Positions 50,001-61,725 of a DNA stretch of 64,000 nucleotides are shown piece by piece. Each line of letters opens with the position of its first letter. Within the stretch, counting starts at the first letter, position 1. Below the pieces are notes generated by a model. It was not told the DNA's origin. It did no database searches and saw nothing but the letters and a program-made list of their open reading frames with translations. A program made the position numbers and the translations under genes. Source of the DNA: Cinnamomum chago (Eukaryota > Streptophyta > Magnoliopsida > Laurales > Lauraceae); NCBI GenBank assembly GCA_038049695.1, contig CP142453.1:1257501-1321500 (forward strand). Direction: 5' to 3'.

Positions 50001-53000
50001 GGAAAGCCACCATGCTAATTTAAGGTTCCACATGCCTGTTCATTGGAGCCCCAGATTTGTCTAATGTCAACAAGTTGAAAATTTAAAAGGAAATGAGGGA
50101 AATAGGAAAAAAAAAAAAAACACCCACACACCCACCCACCCACACACGGTTATTCTTTTAAACTGCCTTTCTAGCATCAACAATTAAAAAAAAAAAACAG
50201 AGCTTCCTAGCATTACTGATCGAAACATCCAGTAGTTGAGAAAGTTAATTATTCACCAATTGCTTAATTCATTCAATGGAAGAGGGCAAGCTGGGATTCT
50301 TCTCACATCAAGACGCTTTATAATAGAACCTGTTTATTCTCTCTCTCTAAGAAACTAATTTTTGTAATTGTGCTTACAGTGGATCATATTCTTTTAACAT
50401 TCTGATCATTTGCTACCTCCTCTCTGTTGTGCAGATTGTATGTGATTTTGACTGGGAGCTCGATGACATTGAGGTAATACCCATTGATCTACTTGTCTCT
50501 TTGACTTTTAATGTGGCCTGCAAATGCAATCACGTTTTACAAAACTTGATCATTCTTTTGGTTAGTTCTGGTATTCTGTGGCATGAAAAATTATGTGGTG
50601 TCTGTGCTTCTAATGCATGGACAGGTTGAGTTGAACATTTGTCAACCTTGAGAGCAAAAAGACATGACTCTCTAGACCTGTCACTGGATTGTATTCAAAC
50701 TGGACCTGTTCAGCCTAAAGCTGTTTCTTCTTTTTCAGTCTGATATTTAAGTATATGGATTGATGTGATGCTGGAGTCTGGCTACCTGATAGCCATATAT
50801 GGATGTAAGATGGGCTAATGTAGAAAATGCTGTCATAATTGGGAGGGTTTCAACCTTTTTGGTTATTCGCGTGAGAATTAATTCTAGGCGCACCTTTTAG
50901 GTTTTGTTAATGTCAACTCTCAGCTATGGCAGGCTAGGTCCAAAACTTTGTTGGGCAAGTCCAAACCTTGTTTGTTGAAGGCTCTATTGAAATTTCTACT
51001 GCGTGTTAGGATAGTTCAATGATGGAGTGCCTCAATTATTCACATTCAATCTACATGATTGGGGAGTGTCCTTAGGGAGAACAGATGCTTTAAAATGGTT
51101 TGATCTGGTTAATATTTTTCATTGATAGCTTCCCAACAGGTGCTTGGTGACTTGGATTTGGTTTAATTTTTCCTGATATACTCTTTCCTAATTTAGGAGG
51201 GTTGTAAACCCTTTCATCCCCACATGTAGCAGCACAAATTTTCACCAAGGACCAGACCACATACTGTTCATATGCTGTCCGCCTTTACTTGATCCACTTG
51301 TGCCTCACCTTTAATCGGTCTAGCCCTTTCACACTCCGTTAATCTAAAAAAAAATGTATAGTTAAAAAGACCATTAAACTTTGAGGCCTATAATTATGAA
51401 ACAAGGATTAGGATAATCTGACGGGTCTTATTTTCTGCCTAACCTGATCTATGATCATACCTTTCATTACTACCCCCTGGTAGGCATGCATGCAGTGATA
51501 ATTTGAGAGAGCTGAAGGTGTAGGAAAAAGTTTGAACTTTACATAATGATCCCCGGCTATACACAATTACTTATATACCCCCTTTAAAGCTAACAAAAAG
51601 ATATGTGCAATCATTGTTATAAAAAAAGGATATGTGCAATCACAAATCAGGAAAAAAAAAAAAATGCAACGGACCTTACATAATGATCCTCAATTAAAAA
51701 TATATGTACAAGCACAAATTAGGAAAACAAATAATATATAGCTTTGTTAGCGTGTCTGAGGTGGTATGCTCTTCACATGTTGTTGTGCCTCAAAATTTTG
51801 CAGTCTGGTGGTAAGAGACATTTTCCCTTGAATGTGTATGAAAAGCTATCAAACACTAAAATGGATGCTTGCCAATGGGGTGAAAGTTGACCGTAAAGAT
51901 GGTTTCTTTTGGATATAATGAGAGGAGGATAAATGAGATGAAAATGCTGCTAGTGCTTTTAACCTTCCTCTGTTGAGAAGAATAAGAAAAATATGGCAAT
52001 AGTGACACGAGGAGGAAAACATAGTTTAGAGCTAGAATTTATTATTGGAACAAATAGGAGGATGAGAGTGGAAATTCTCATGCAAGAACATGAAAGTAAA
52101 GCTTGCCTTGATCGTGTAGCGAGGACATTGTCTGTAGAAATAGTCCTGAATAGTAAAAAAAAAAAACTTATAATTATTTCAAGAATGATAGTAGAGTGGT
52201 GTAAGGTCAAAAATCAACAATCGTTTGGATGAGGAGAAATGGGGAAGTGTGGATTCCCTACTAGGTGGAGATATTAGGAAATTTTTTAGCTGGAGAATCT
52301 TTTAGGATGTGTTTGTACAATGCTGGAATTCAGTGATTTCCTTTTTTTCGCCGTCGTGGAGAAGCGATTCCTACCCCCTCCCATAGGAAATGTTTTTCCT
52401 CATAGGCGAGGAAAAATATTTCAATTTTTTCCTCTTTCTGTGTGGAAAGCGCTACACCAAACAACGGGAAAATGGTAATCATGAAAGATTGGAGGCTTTT
52501 CTGTGCTATTGAGGAATCCTTTGCATTGTACAAACGTGGCCGTAGGGGAGAAAGTTGAACATCAGTTAGAGAAGCGATTCCTTTTCCTCAGACATGTACA
52601 CAAAATAACCAAATAGAAAAAATGTATTTCCTTTTCCCCCTGAGAAATTCCTTCTTTTCTCTAAAAGAACGGGCGATTTTCATAATTCATTTCTCTTGAC
52701 CCAAATGGCCTTTTAATGGTTTGGGTTAAGGGTTGGGAAGGGATGAAGTGGATGCTGGTGTTGTGTATCTTGAGTGTTACAAAGATGGGCTTTGATGAAT
52801 GTTTCAGACTTCAAGGTCCCTACTGCGTGAGAAAAAAGGTCGTTGTTCGACTACTGAAAACTAGTGCAATGTAACTTTGAATGGCTAGTCAGTCGAAAAT
52901 CAGGATTTGTTTGGATGAGGAGAAAATAGAAAGTGGGGACTCCCTACTAGGTGGAGAAAGTATGAGAAACCTTAAGGTGAATGATTTCCTAGGTGGAGAA

Positions 53001-56000
53001 TCCCCACTTTATACTTTTGGGGTCATTTTGATGAGAAATGGCAGGGAGGCCCCTTTTTTCTTAGGAAAAGGCATACTTCTGCTTGGATATCTTTTAGAGG
53101 AGAAAAGTAGGCATTGCTTGAAAAACTATTCACTTTTTTTTTTGTTTTTTGATCAGTAACCGTAAATTTTATTTCGAAAGGAAAGAAGTAAAAACATTAC
53201 ACTTCATGGGGGAGATTTATGTTTCTTCTCTAAACCCAAGGGTTTATTTGTATAAGGCAATAAATTGTGAACACTCTTTTTTTTCTTCAAAAAGGCGTTG
53301 CGTTGTTTTTGGTCTTATGTTAGGAATTGAAAAGGCAAAAGTTGATTGCTGATGTGGTGCTTTTCCTTCCAAGAAAAGTAATAGAAAAGTGAGTTTCAAG
53401 GTGTGAGTTGAACTGAGATTCCATGGACTCTAGCAACATCAGTAAATGTTGATATCGTGCTTTTCTCTTTTCTCAGTTTGCATAAGTGCTCAAATGAGCC
53501 CTAAAGAACACATTAAGTTTGTATTCTCCCCATTTACTTTTCTGTAGTTACACTAAACATGGCTCCACTTGAAGGATTCACTTTATCCAACTAGTAGGGA
53601 ATCTCCACTACTTATTAGTATCTTCTCATCCAAAAAGCCCATTACTTTTGTTTGGTGTGATTTAAAAAAAAAAGAAAAGAAAGTAAAGGTGGAGAATAGG
53701 CTTTTTTAATAGAAATTAGAGGCGGGGATTCAAGGTTTCCTCATTTGAAGAATCCCTACTATATATAGATGAACTGAAATGAAGGAGAAATGTTTTTTTT
53801 TTTTTTTTTAGAGGAAGGATAATATTCCCGTTTGGATCTTTTGAAGGAGAAAAGTTGGTGTCACTTGAGAAGCTTTTCACCTCAAAGAGGAGATTTATGC
53901 TTCCGTTGTTCAACGGCGAGGATTCCTTGATAGCATGGAAAAACCTTTGATTTTTTTCACTTGTCATTCTTTCGCAGTTTGGCGTAGCACTGTCCACAAA
54001 AAGATGAAAAAATTGAACTATTTTTCTTCTACTACTCGGAATCCCATTTCCTATGGGAGGAGGGTAGGGATCACTTTTTGCGGTATACGAAAAAGGTAAT
54101 TTGCATGCTGCAGAATTCTAGTGTAGCACAAAAGCGTCCTAAATAAAACATTTTCTTTTTTACTTCCCTTGGTTTTAAAAGAGAAAGTTGCCGCTTTCTT
54201 TACTTTTCTCTTGTTATGCCTTATAACATGAGTAAAGATGGAATGCCTCCTTTATGCAAACAAGCCCTAAAGGATTCATGTGCTTTTGCAGCTAGTGGAA
54301 AGTGCCACATAAATGTTTTCTACATTTTTAGAGTGCATGTAATTCTCAGTTTGATCTCCCTTGAAGCTTTTCAACTACTTTTGGTGGAAGTGGAAGTGCC
54401 ATATCAATGATTAGCTTTTGCCTTTTCAATTTCTCACGTAACACCACACACATTGTAACACCATTTTTTGGAAAAAAGGAAACCTTTCTATGGTTTATCT
54501 GAACAAACCTTTGAGTAGAAAGTCCCTATTTTCCACTTCAAGGATTCTTCATCTTAATTTCTCCTCATGGGCGGAATAGGAGAAATTTTATATGCTAGTT
54601 TGGTTGGGGGTTAGAGAGTAAGAAGTTTTGTCTATTTGGAAAGCATTAATTTTTTTTAAAAGGCTTTTATTCGGGTCAGTCAATGTTAGAAGACGACTCT
54701 TCTAATTCTATTAGTTGTTTCAATGGGTGCTAAAGGTCCTTGGAAAATGAACTTTATCCTGAAAGAGAATAGAATATCTTTGTGCATTTACTTTTGTTTG
54801 TTTTTTGTGGGTGGGTTTATTGGTTGTGCACCTGGGGAGCCTAGGAGTGTGCCCTAGGACTCGGATGAGGCCGTGCGTTTTGGGGCCCTGTGATTGGCTA
54901 TTACCATCGACCATTGTTGTCTCATTTGTTGCCCCCCTCCTCCGCTCTCTTCTTTCCTCATTTTGTTATACTCTATAGACACAATGGCTTCTATTTAATT
55001 AATAATGGTGTGGCATGTACATATAATATGTATATAGGTTTATATCCTTTTTTGTTGTTTTCTCCCCCTTTTCCTTCTCTTTTCTCCCTCCAATCGCTTG
55101 ATCTGTCATCTCAAATCTTTCTTCGTATCAATTATATCACATATAAAGATTGTTGCAAGTCAATGGAGGTAGTTTTTTGACATATCTCAAAGGGTGATGA
55201 TGAGTCTGTGGGCTCATTACCTAAATGTGGATTCAATAGAAACTGACCTATATATTTCTCCCAGCTTTATTACTTCTTTGTAGCTTTTTTCTTTTTCCAG
55301 TATATTTCTTCTGTTTGGATAGATCCTTTTGTTCTTTTTTCTTATCATTTAAGTGAATTTTATCTAAAGTGATACAAAATGAATGGTTCAGTAATGGCTC
55401 CTAGTCCTATCCTTTTTTTTCCCTGGTTTTTGGCATATGGAATCAATTAATCAATCTAAAATCCGTTGACAATATAAATTAAATTAATTAAATTGATTGA
55501 TATTATAATGAGTTATAATTGAATAGCCAAGATGCATTAAAATTTGCAAGTTCTATTTTGAGGGTCTATTGAATATGATTTTTGTTACCTCTAGGATTTC
55601 ACAAATGATCGAATTAATGATGAAGTGTTGCCTGAACAAGAGAAGGACGCCTTCAAGGTATTTTTATATGAATTTGGAAGCATGACTTTTGTGTTTGGGA
55701 AATTTATTCTATCGTCATTTCCTCTTGGACTAATTATCTAGGGGTCCCTGTAGTATTAGAGATTAATTTTTGGTCCCTAATGTTTTGTTTAAAGTACAAT
55801 CTCCTGCATCAAAATCTATTTAACAAATGACACAAATGCCCTTCTTTTGTGAAAAAGTTGTTCTTTATTATTATTATTATTATTATTCTGGTGGTATCCA
55901 AGCATGGGAATTGATGTAATTGTTTGGTGACCCAACACTTGACCCAAGTCCCTCACCATCAATGGTGCCGCCAGGGATCCCTTGTTGTTTGTGTGGAATA

Positions 56001-57693
56001 GTGGAAGGGAGGTGCCTCATTACTTAGCTGCCAATGGATTGGCAATTCAGGGTTCTGATCATCCCTTTTTATTTTTGGATAGGGTTTGCATTGACATTTC
56101 AATTCAATCCACCATCCCTGCCCAACCCAACTATTGGTGCCAAGACATGCCAGCCAAACCCAAATCCAGCCTGTTTACTGAGGGTTCAGGTTGACCTCTG
56201 TAATTTCTGGTTTTTGACATGATTATAAATGGGTTGGGTTAGGTTGAGAACCATTTAACATGTATTGGCTCAAGATGAACTTGACCCATATAATAATCTG
56301 AATGAAAATGTCAATCTGAAGTGAATCTAAAATTTAGAAGGATCAACCTGAACCCTTACAGGTCTTTGGAGCAATTGGTTGGGTTGGGCAAAGTTAATGT
56401 GTTTGACTGCCTAAAACCTACCCATTTATTAATTGGGTCAAAATGTCAACTTGAGCCTGGGTAGCCGTAATTGGCCCACCAAAGCCGTAACACCCACACT
56501 AGTAACCATGCTTTTAAGTGAATGAATCAAAAGGTGACAACTTTTTCCACTAGAGAGGGGGTTTTTGTGTCATTTATTTAACGGGCTATACTTTTAACAA
56601 CATATAGAAGTTTAGGATAAAAGATGATTTTCAACACTACAGCCTGCAGGGACTTTTGGATTATTCAGCCAGAAGGCAGGGACTGGAATAATTATTCCCT
56701 TGTTTCATCCATTCCTGACGTATCTAAAAAATGAACAATTTGTTTCTTCAGGACTATGTAAAAGAAAAGGTCAGGGAAGCCAAGGGAGAACAGCGTCAGG
56801 TAGTTAATCTAAGGCGCAAAGCCTCTGCCCCTTGTTAGATTGAAATATTACAGTGATTTCCTCATCTCAAGTAGTTGCTACGTGCCCCTTTTTATTAAAT
56901 CTTGTAGGCAAGGGAAGCACGAAAAAAGAAGATTGAAGACATGACTGAGGCAGACAAGCTGGAATATGAGAACATGCGGTTTTACAAGTTCTATCCTGTG
57001 CAGACACCTGAAACACCCGACATATCACAAGTGAAGGTGTCTCTTTTACTAGTGCTGTATTTGATTATTCAGCTGGTTGTTGTATCCCTAGGTTGTGAGG
57101 TGTTTGAATATGTTTGGCAGAATTTATGGTTATTCATTCCTCTCATCATTTGGACTTTTGTATGAATATTAGAAATCATGATGGGCCTATATGTTAAAAG
57201 AAAAAGAGAGGACACATAAATCACATCAGAGGGCGGCTCCTTCCTGCCCAATACCATAATCAGTGATTGCACAGATACTGATTTGGGCTGAAACATAATT
57301 TTTTTTATAAGAATTTTGAATTCTAAGATGTGCACAGTGAAGAGGATACCTACTGATCTGCCATTACATTCAAACTACTTGTTATTTGGGGTATACATGT
57401 ATGTGCACAAAATGTTTAATTTGATGACTTGAAAAGTGTTCATTTGGTCATACACTTTACTGTAACACAAAAATGTATTTCAAGTCCACTATCCATCTTT
57501 TGTTTTGGGCAACAACTGTGTACGTTGACTCTTTCTGGTAAAAACAAGGTCTTTGCTCACCTTTATTTGGAGAAATTTTCTTAATTAGATATTATTTTGT
57601 GAGTTTCATTCTAATTTATTTTGTATCTGGTGATTTGGCAAGCAGGTTGCATTCATAAATAGGTACTACGGCAAGGCTCACAAAGTTTTGTAG
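41817..57693 (+). CDS. HIT4: HEAT INTOLERANT 4 (HIT4)-type chromatin protein, fourteen exons
   Basis: Exons: 41817..42002, 43163..43201, 43579..43632, 43785..43848, 45227..45285, 45571..45695, 45809..45868, 47114..47172, 49240..49316, 50435..50473, 55595..55657, 56752..56799, 56908..57036, 57646..57693. All have GT-AG borders and stay in frame, giving 349 residues plus TAG. Family knowledge: Arabidopsis HIT4 is a plant-specific nuclear protein needed for heat-induced chromocentre decondensation and release of transcriptional silencing. Seen: a Lys/Ala/Ser-rich basic N-terminus (residues 1-60); the conserved core with FPVGTEWDQLDAVYKIKWDF, YLFGCTEPQLV, QRETEEIIPMKEMKMAWFPY, KKYEYCLPYF and VCDFDWELDDIE; a charged helical segment rich in Lys/Glu/Arg (residues about 276-312); and the C-terminus INRYYGKAHKVL. 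The N-terminal tail seems shorter than in Arabidopsis. Introns hold SINE-like copies, a short-TIR element and Tourist-like MITEs. No defect was seen. Confidence 0.93.
42692..42797 (+). mobile_element. SINE-like copy in HIT4 intron 1
   Basis: An A-box-like TAGCACAGTTCGAG (about 42710) and a B-box-like GGTTGTGCGTTCCACTC (about 42749) are spaced as in a tRNA-derived promoter, followed by an A-rich end. It aligns over about 85 bp with 47491-47577 (shared GAAGGTGCT, TGCAACC(C)TGAGGT-like words, TTACC(A/G)TTCA). No target duplication was resolved. Confidence 0.55.
47025..47064. repeat. (CT)n microsatellite in a HIT4 intron
   Basis: About 40 bases of pure CT lie 50 bases upstream of exon 8 (47114), where they may extend the pyrimidine-rich tract before the acceptor. 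Confidence 0.9.
47491..47577 (+). mobile_element. SINE-like copy in HIT4 intron 8
   Basis: TGTTGCACAATTGG (A-box-like) and AGGTCGCAGGTTCGAGT (strong B-box match) in tRNA-like spacing, with an A-rich end. It is related to 42692-42797 and the B box is better preserved here. No target duplication was resolved. Confidence 0.6.
47661..48911. mobile_element. 1.2-kb non-autonomous DNA element with short TIRs and 10-bp target duplication
   Basis: The element is about 47671-48901, flanked by the perfect repeat ACTTGATCCC (47661-47670 and 48902-48911). Just inside both ends is TAGTTGTCAATTCCGTTCTG, perfectly inverted. Duplication length (9-10 bp) suggests a Mutator-like class despite the short TIRs. 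The body has no recognisable transposase. It lies in HIT4 intron 8. Confidence 0.8.
52305..52541. mobile_element. Tourist-like MITE, copy 1 (HIT4 intron 10)
   Basis: Ends GGATGTGTTTGTACAATG and CATTGTACAAACGTGGCC are inverted. Flanks TTA and GTA would be a target duplication with one change. A related copy in opposite orientation lies at 53898-54139 (shared CTCCCATAGGAAATG and the CAATTTTTTC(A/C)TCTTT stretch). Confidence 0.65.
52903..53640. mobile_element. Tourist-like element in HIT4 intron 10
   Basis: Ends GGATTTGTTTGGATGAGGAG and CTTCTCATCCAAAAAGCCC are inverted, and both arms continue with CCCTACTAG(G/T)TGGA-like sequence. The flanks do not form a clean TTA duplication, so the boundaries are provisional. 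Another arm of the same kind (TTTGGATGAGGAGAAATGG, CCCTACTAGGTGGAG) is at about 52215-52270. Confidence 0.55.
53898..54139. mobile_element. Tourist-like MITE, copy 2, inverted (HIT4 intron 10)
   Basis: Reverse-complement relative of 52305-52541, diverged but aligned over its length. The right end ...AAAGCGTCC is followed by TAA. The pair could form a long imperfect hairpin in HIT4 pre-mRNA. Confidence 0.6.
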
Positions 57694-60116
57694 AAAAAAT
57701 TGATGGCAGGGATTCTAAGACTACTGTACTTTATTTGCTTGGGAAATGCTTCCAGCTTCTGACTAGAAGCAAAGTTTTGATATCCGAGAGATTGAAATGT
57801 GGGGGCAGCTCTCTCCTCTGCTTGAAGAAACTACCAGTGCCTGGTTTTGTTTCAGTTCATTCTAAAACGTGGGAAAAGCTATGCCTACTGTTATATCACA
57901 GGAAGCATTTCTTTGAGGTTTGTAACCTAGGAGCAGAAATTTTGTGATTCATCATAATAGATGGTTTGAGGTCGGCTTAAGATGCTTCTTAATTTTCAAG
58001 GGTAGGCTTGATTTTTGCTAGTTCACTTTTGTTGTCCTGTATGAAACTTCACAGAGATGAGGCAGAAAATACATTCTTTATATTTTGTTTTTACTTATTT
58101 AGGATTTGTAGGGAACCTTGAGATTTCTCTTGGTCATGCTTATCGTAATAAATAGAAAGAGGCCTAGTGGCCTTTTAACTTGCCTGATGGTTGCGTTTTT
58201 TTTTTTGGTGAATCAGATCTTATTATATGATAAAAAAAAAAAAAAAAAAAAAAAACTCAAGCATATCTATGGTCATATGAGTAGGTGGCACAGTGATCCA
58301 TGTAACTCTATTGGGTAATGAGCTGATGATGTTCACATAGCAGAATCCTACTCCATCAGATTATATGTAGGCTTGCAAATGCAGGATCACCAATTATAGG
58401 TTGCCAGTGATCATGATCTCCCCTCCAACCTGTTCTTTTTATTCATTGTTGTTTTATTTATTTATTTATTTTTCTGGAAAAAAACAGAGCTTTAGATGAC
58501 TAAACACTTGGATTATTTGGTAGAAAAGAGATTTTGCCATCAATTCTCAATAAAATGAAGATGCGATGCACTTTGAATGAGAGCAAAATTCCCTTTGCTT
58601 TGTTATATATATGTAAGAAAGTATCCCCATGAGCTTTTCTATTTTTCCACATACCATTGTGGTTTTTAATCATTGGAAGTGGTTTGTTGAAAAAAAGAGG
58701 CAGGTGGTATTTTGTAATTGTGAAAGATAACTGGTGCTTGTCCAAAATTTCAAACAGATTGCTCAAAATTTATGATCACTTAAAGTGACATGACTTCAGG
58801 CTATCAGTGTTGGCCAAGTTAGATGATAACATTTGAGGTGAAAATTAAAGGTAATTTAGTTAAAAAGTGTCAAAAAGCTTAGACGGTCTTATGTAAGATT
58901 CCCACTCAAATGCTTGGGGAAAATAGTAGTCAACACTTCAGCTAGTTTCTATTATGGTCCTATATTTTAATACTTATTATTTCTCTGAATCAAACCCTCA
59001 CCGGGGTCACACAGAATAAATCCCTCCACCTCTAATGAAATGGCTCCACATTTATATTTTTAAATTTCTGAAAGATCAAACGAACATTCTTTACAGTACA
59101 TTTTTTTTTCCTTTTTTAATCTTAAAAATACCCTCCTTTTATGAAGCTCGCCTGGATGCATGAAAAATCCAAGAGAGGGATGGGGACGGATGAGTTTTGG
59201 TGAGATTAAGGTACGAATATTATTAGGCCGATGAATAATCCTGGTTTTTGGTTATACGTCCTCAAAGCCTAATGATTATAAATTATATTGACTTATTTTG
59301 ATAAAAACCAATGTTGATTAATGTCCTGATCGGTGTCAAATTAAGACAACTGTCAATTCAAGGTGGGTAATATATATATATATATATATATATTTCCAGA
59401 GGGGATTGAATTGATCATTGGCCTGTGTATGCATACTGGTAGAAAAGTTTCCTCCCATTTGACCCCTTTAATAAGCCCTTTAAGCCTATTGCTTATGCAA
59501 ATATCTCAGCAAGTGCGACTCTACCAACAACTAAAAAGAATAAAATAGGTGGGCCAAAAAAAGAAAAAAAAAACAAAACGAAAGTAAAATATACTAGGAA
59601 AGTGGAAATAAAATGAACTTCTTCTTGCAGATCACGTGAAGCCATTTTTATTAGAGGTGGATCTGAGAGGATCCGGACTCCTCAACCAGATTGGAGGCAT
59701 CAGTACACCAGAAGCACGAGGGAATTTCCACTGATGAAGCTTACATTAATGGCCTGTTTGTATAACTGCTCTTTCTGTGGAAGGAAAACGAAAAGCGGGA
59801 TCATTTGGTGTCAATGCTTTTCCACGAGAAAAAGCCTTTCATATGGAGGATGAAAAAAAGCATTCAATGAAAAAGTAGACCTTATTTTTCTTAGTAAGGT
59901 GAGAGATTTTCTCATACGAACATCCCCATATATTAAAATTGGAATTACATGATAATGATCTGCAATTAGATTACAACTATTTTCATCAATCATAAAGCAT
60001 TCTAGTTAGAACAACATGACTACTCTCCCGAGCAGAGAATCTTCAAGTACTAGTCAAATAATATAAAGTCAAAACAACATATGATAATTCTAAGGAAGGA
60101 GAGGTTTAACTCTCAA
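57694..60116. other. HIT4 3' region and intergenic DNA to NF-YB
   Basis: The HIT4 3' UTR probably covers the first 250-400 bases. The rest shows no gene. It holds an A-run (58230-58254), a TA run (59370-59392), a Tourist-like end GGCCTGTTTGTATAAC at about 59750, a GGATCCGGACTC word near 59668 resembling the MULE end at 22036, and a half copy of MITE family A at about 59888-59931. Confidence 0.5.
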
Positions 60117-60770
60117 CTACCACCTAATTCCAAGGTGATGACTAGCTCTGTTCCTAACACCATTCCCATCAGTCTTTCCAGCATGAAAATCATTCATTTT
60201 CGACTTCTCGCCGTAGCCCAAGACCCTTCCTCCCTCTCCCAAACTCGTCGAAATCTCCGAATAAAACCCACCATGAAAACCAGATAAATCTCTGTTACTT
60301 GCAGTGGGGTTACCATCATGATTATTAGTCCTAAAGTTGCTTTCCTCCTTGGGTGACTGATCTCCTCCTTGTCTAACCATAGAAGTCTTCTCTCCTTCAA
60401 TCTCTCTATACTTGTCAAGATAGATCTTTAGAGGCCCTACATAGTCCTCGAACCCGAGAGTCTTCATGGCCCATAAGAGATCGTCGCCATTGATTGTCTT
60501 CCTCTTCTCTCTCTGGCATTTGTCGGATGCTTCGCTGGTGATGAAGCTGATGAACTCCGACACACACTCTTGGACAGTCTCCTTGGCCCCTTTGGAGATC
60601 TTGGCGTTGGCGGGAAGTGATTTCTTCATGATGCGGCTCACATTGGCGACAGGGAGGAACCGTTCCTGCTCTCTGGTGGGGCCTCTGGAGACTGCACAGT
60701 CTGCACCTGTCTCGCTTTCGGAAGGCGGGCTCGATACCGGGCTAAAGCTACATCGACGTCTTCGATCCAT
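60117..60770 (-). CDS. NF-YB (HAP3) CCAAT-box transcription factor subunit, non-LEC1 type
   Basis: A coding region without introns, 217 residues. NF-YB pairs with NF-YC through histone folds; the dimer recruits NF-YA and binds CCAAT promoters in the nucleus. Seen: a Ser/Pro-rich start ([10 protein letters not shown]); the histone-fold domain at about residues 33-126, beginning [18 protein letters not shown] and including [34 protein letters not shown] and YREIEGEK; then a 90-residue Gly/Asn/Ser-rich tail ending HHLGIRW. Lys at the ISK position (residue 60), where LEC1-type proteins have Asp, places it in the non-LEC1 class. Within that class the exact orthologue cannot be named. The ATG at 60770 was chosen because the upstream in-frame extension is only leader translated as Pro/Ser repeats. 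No defect seen. Confidence 0.96.
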   Translation of the reverse strand: MDRRRRCSFSPVSSPPSESETGADCAVSRGPTREQERFLPVANVSRIMKKSLPANAKISKGAKETVQECVSEFISFITSEASDKCQREKRKTINGDDLLWAMKTLGFEDYVGPLKIYLDKYREIEGEKTSMVRQGGDQSPKEESNFRTNNHDGNPTASNRDLSGFHGGFYSEISTSLGEGGRVLGYGEKSKMNDFHAGKTDGNGVRNRASHHLGIRW

Positions 60771-61130
60771 GGAGGGAAGTCCTAGTTGGTAGGAGTCTAG
60801 GAGATGATGAAGAAAGCAAACAGGATGGATGACTGCAAGAGGTGTAAGTTGGTGGAGGGGTTTTATGGTTGAAAAGAGAGAGGAGAGGAGAGGAGAGGGT
60901 TTTATGGTTGAAAAGAGAGAGGAGAGGGGGGGGGGGGGGGGGGGGCGGGGGTAGGAAAAAGCAAAGGAAGTGGTCAGACGGTTTGATGAAGACAGGAAAC
61001 AAAAGAAAATCACTTGCTGATAAATAACAGCTGTTGCTACTTGCTAATGTGGGATCAAGATGGTTGAAATGAAGTAATTTGAACAGCCACATATTGGTTC
61101 TGTCACTAGTAGATAACCCTTACCACGAAA
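60771..61130 (-). promoter_or_regulatory. NF-YB leader and proximal promoter, with tandem repeat and poly(G) tract
   Basis: A 40-bp unit, GGTTTTATGGTTGAAAAGAG followed by a GGAGAG-type run, is doubled at about 60857-60927. It leads into 18 or more G at about 60928-60946 (poly-C in the mRNA sense). A weak TATA-like TTATTTATC lies near 61020-61030 on the minus strand. Only about 350 bp separates the start codon from LINE-like sequence. Confidence 0.5.
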
Positions 61131-61725
61131 TCTTGCAATGCCCCTCCATCTGCCATCAGCAACCCAGCCCCCACCTCCTCCGGCCCCCCAGCTACCTCCT
61201 CCAGCATTGCCACCTCCCCTACCAGCTCCCCTGCCACCCCCAGTAGCTCTTCTGCCTCCCTCAGTAGCTCCCCAGCCACCCCCACCAGCTCCCCTGCCAC
61301 CCCCTCCAGTTTCCCAGCAACCCCCCCTTCTAGCTCCCCAGACACCCCAAACCCCCTCCTCCCTCGCTCTCAGATTCCATCACATTCCTGCCTCCCAACC
61401 CCAAACTCATTTCTCCCTCCCCAGTATTGCTCCCATCCCTCTTTCTTCTTCTCTCCATTTTCCCCCCCTCCCAAATCAGGTCTCACCCCCCCCCCCCCCC
61501 CCCCCCCAACCCTAACCAGTCCCTAGTTCCCCTTCCAGCCCCAGCCCCCCATTTCCCTTTAACTCAGTCAGCAAGCTTTCGTCCAGGCCTTTCTTCTTCA
61601 ACCCTTCCATCATTTGCCAACCTCTTCTCTCCTCCATCCCACTCCCCTTTCCCTTCTTCAATCCTTCTATCCTTCCCTCAACCTCTTGGAAGAATGGCAA
61701 ACCAGCCCTCCAAATCCCCCAAGCC
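61131..61725 (+). other. Pro-coding, C-rich 5' region of the second LINE
   Basis: Imperfect 15-20-bp repeats of CTCCCCTGCCACCCCC type run from about 61150 to 61340. A run of at least 20 C lies at about 61487-61507. A Pro-rich ORF at 61138-61515 is in the same frame as ORF1 but ends at TAA (61513-61515). This is probably the LINE 5' UTR; its exact left end cannot be set because the 3' end and target duplication are outside the window. Confidence 0.5.

Noticed and set aside
52881-53352. Overlapping ORFs of 67-92 codons in HIT4 intron 10
   Set aside because: They lie inside MITE sequence and repeat the element arms (GDSLLGGES and similar).
60771-61013. 81-residue N-terminal extension of NF-YB in frame
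   Set aside because: It translates leader repeats (Pro run from poly-G, doubled SSLFSTIKP). The conserved protein starts well at [10 protein letters not shown].
61106-61345. Minus-strand ORF of GVAGELVGVAGEL-type repeats
   Set aside because: It is the antisense shadow of the C-rich repeats in the LINE leader.
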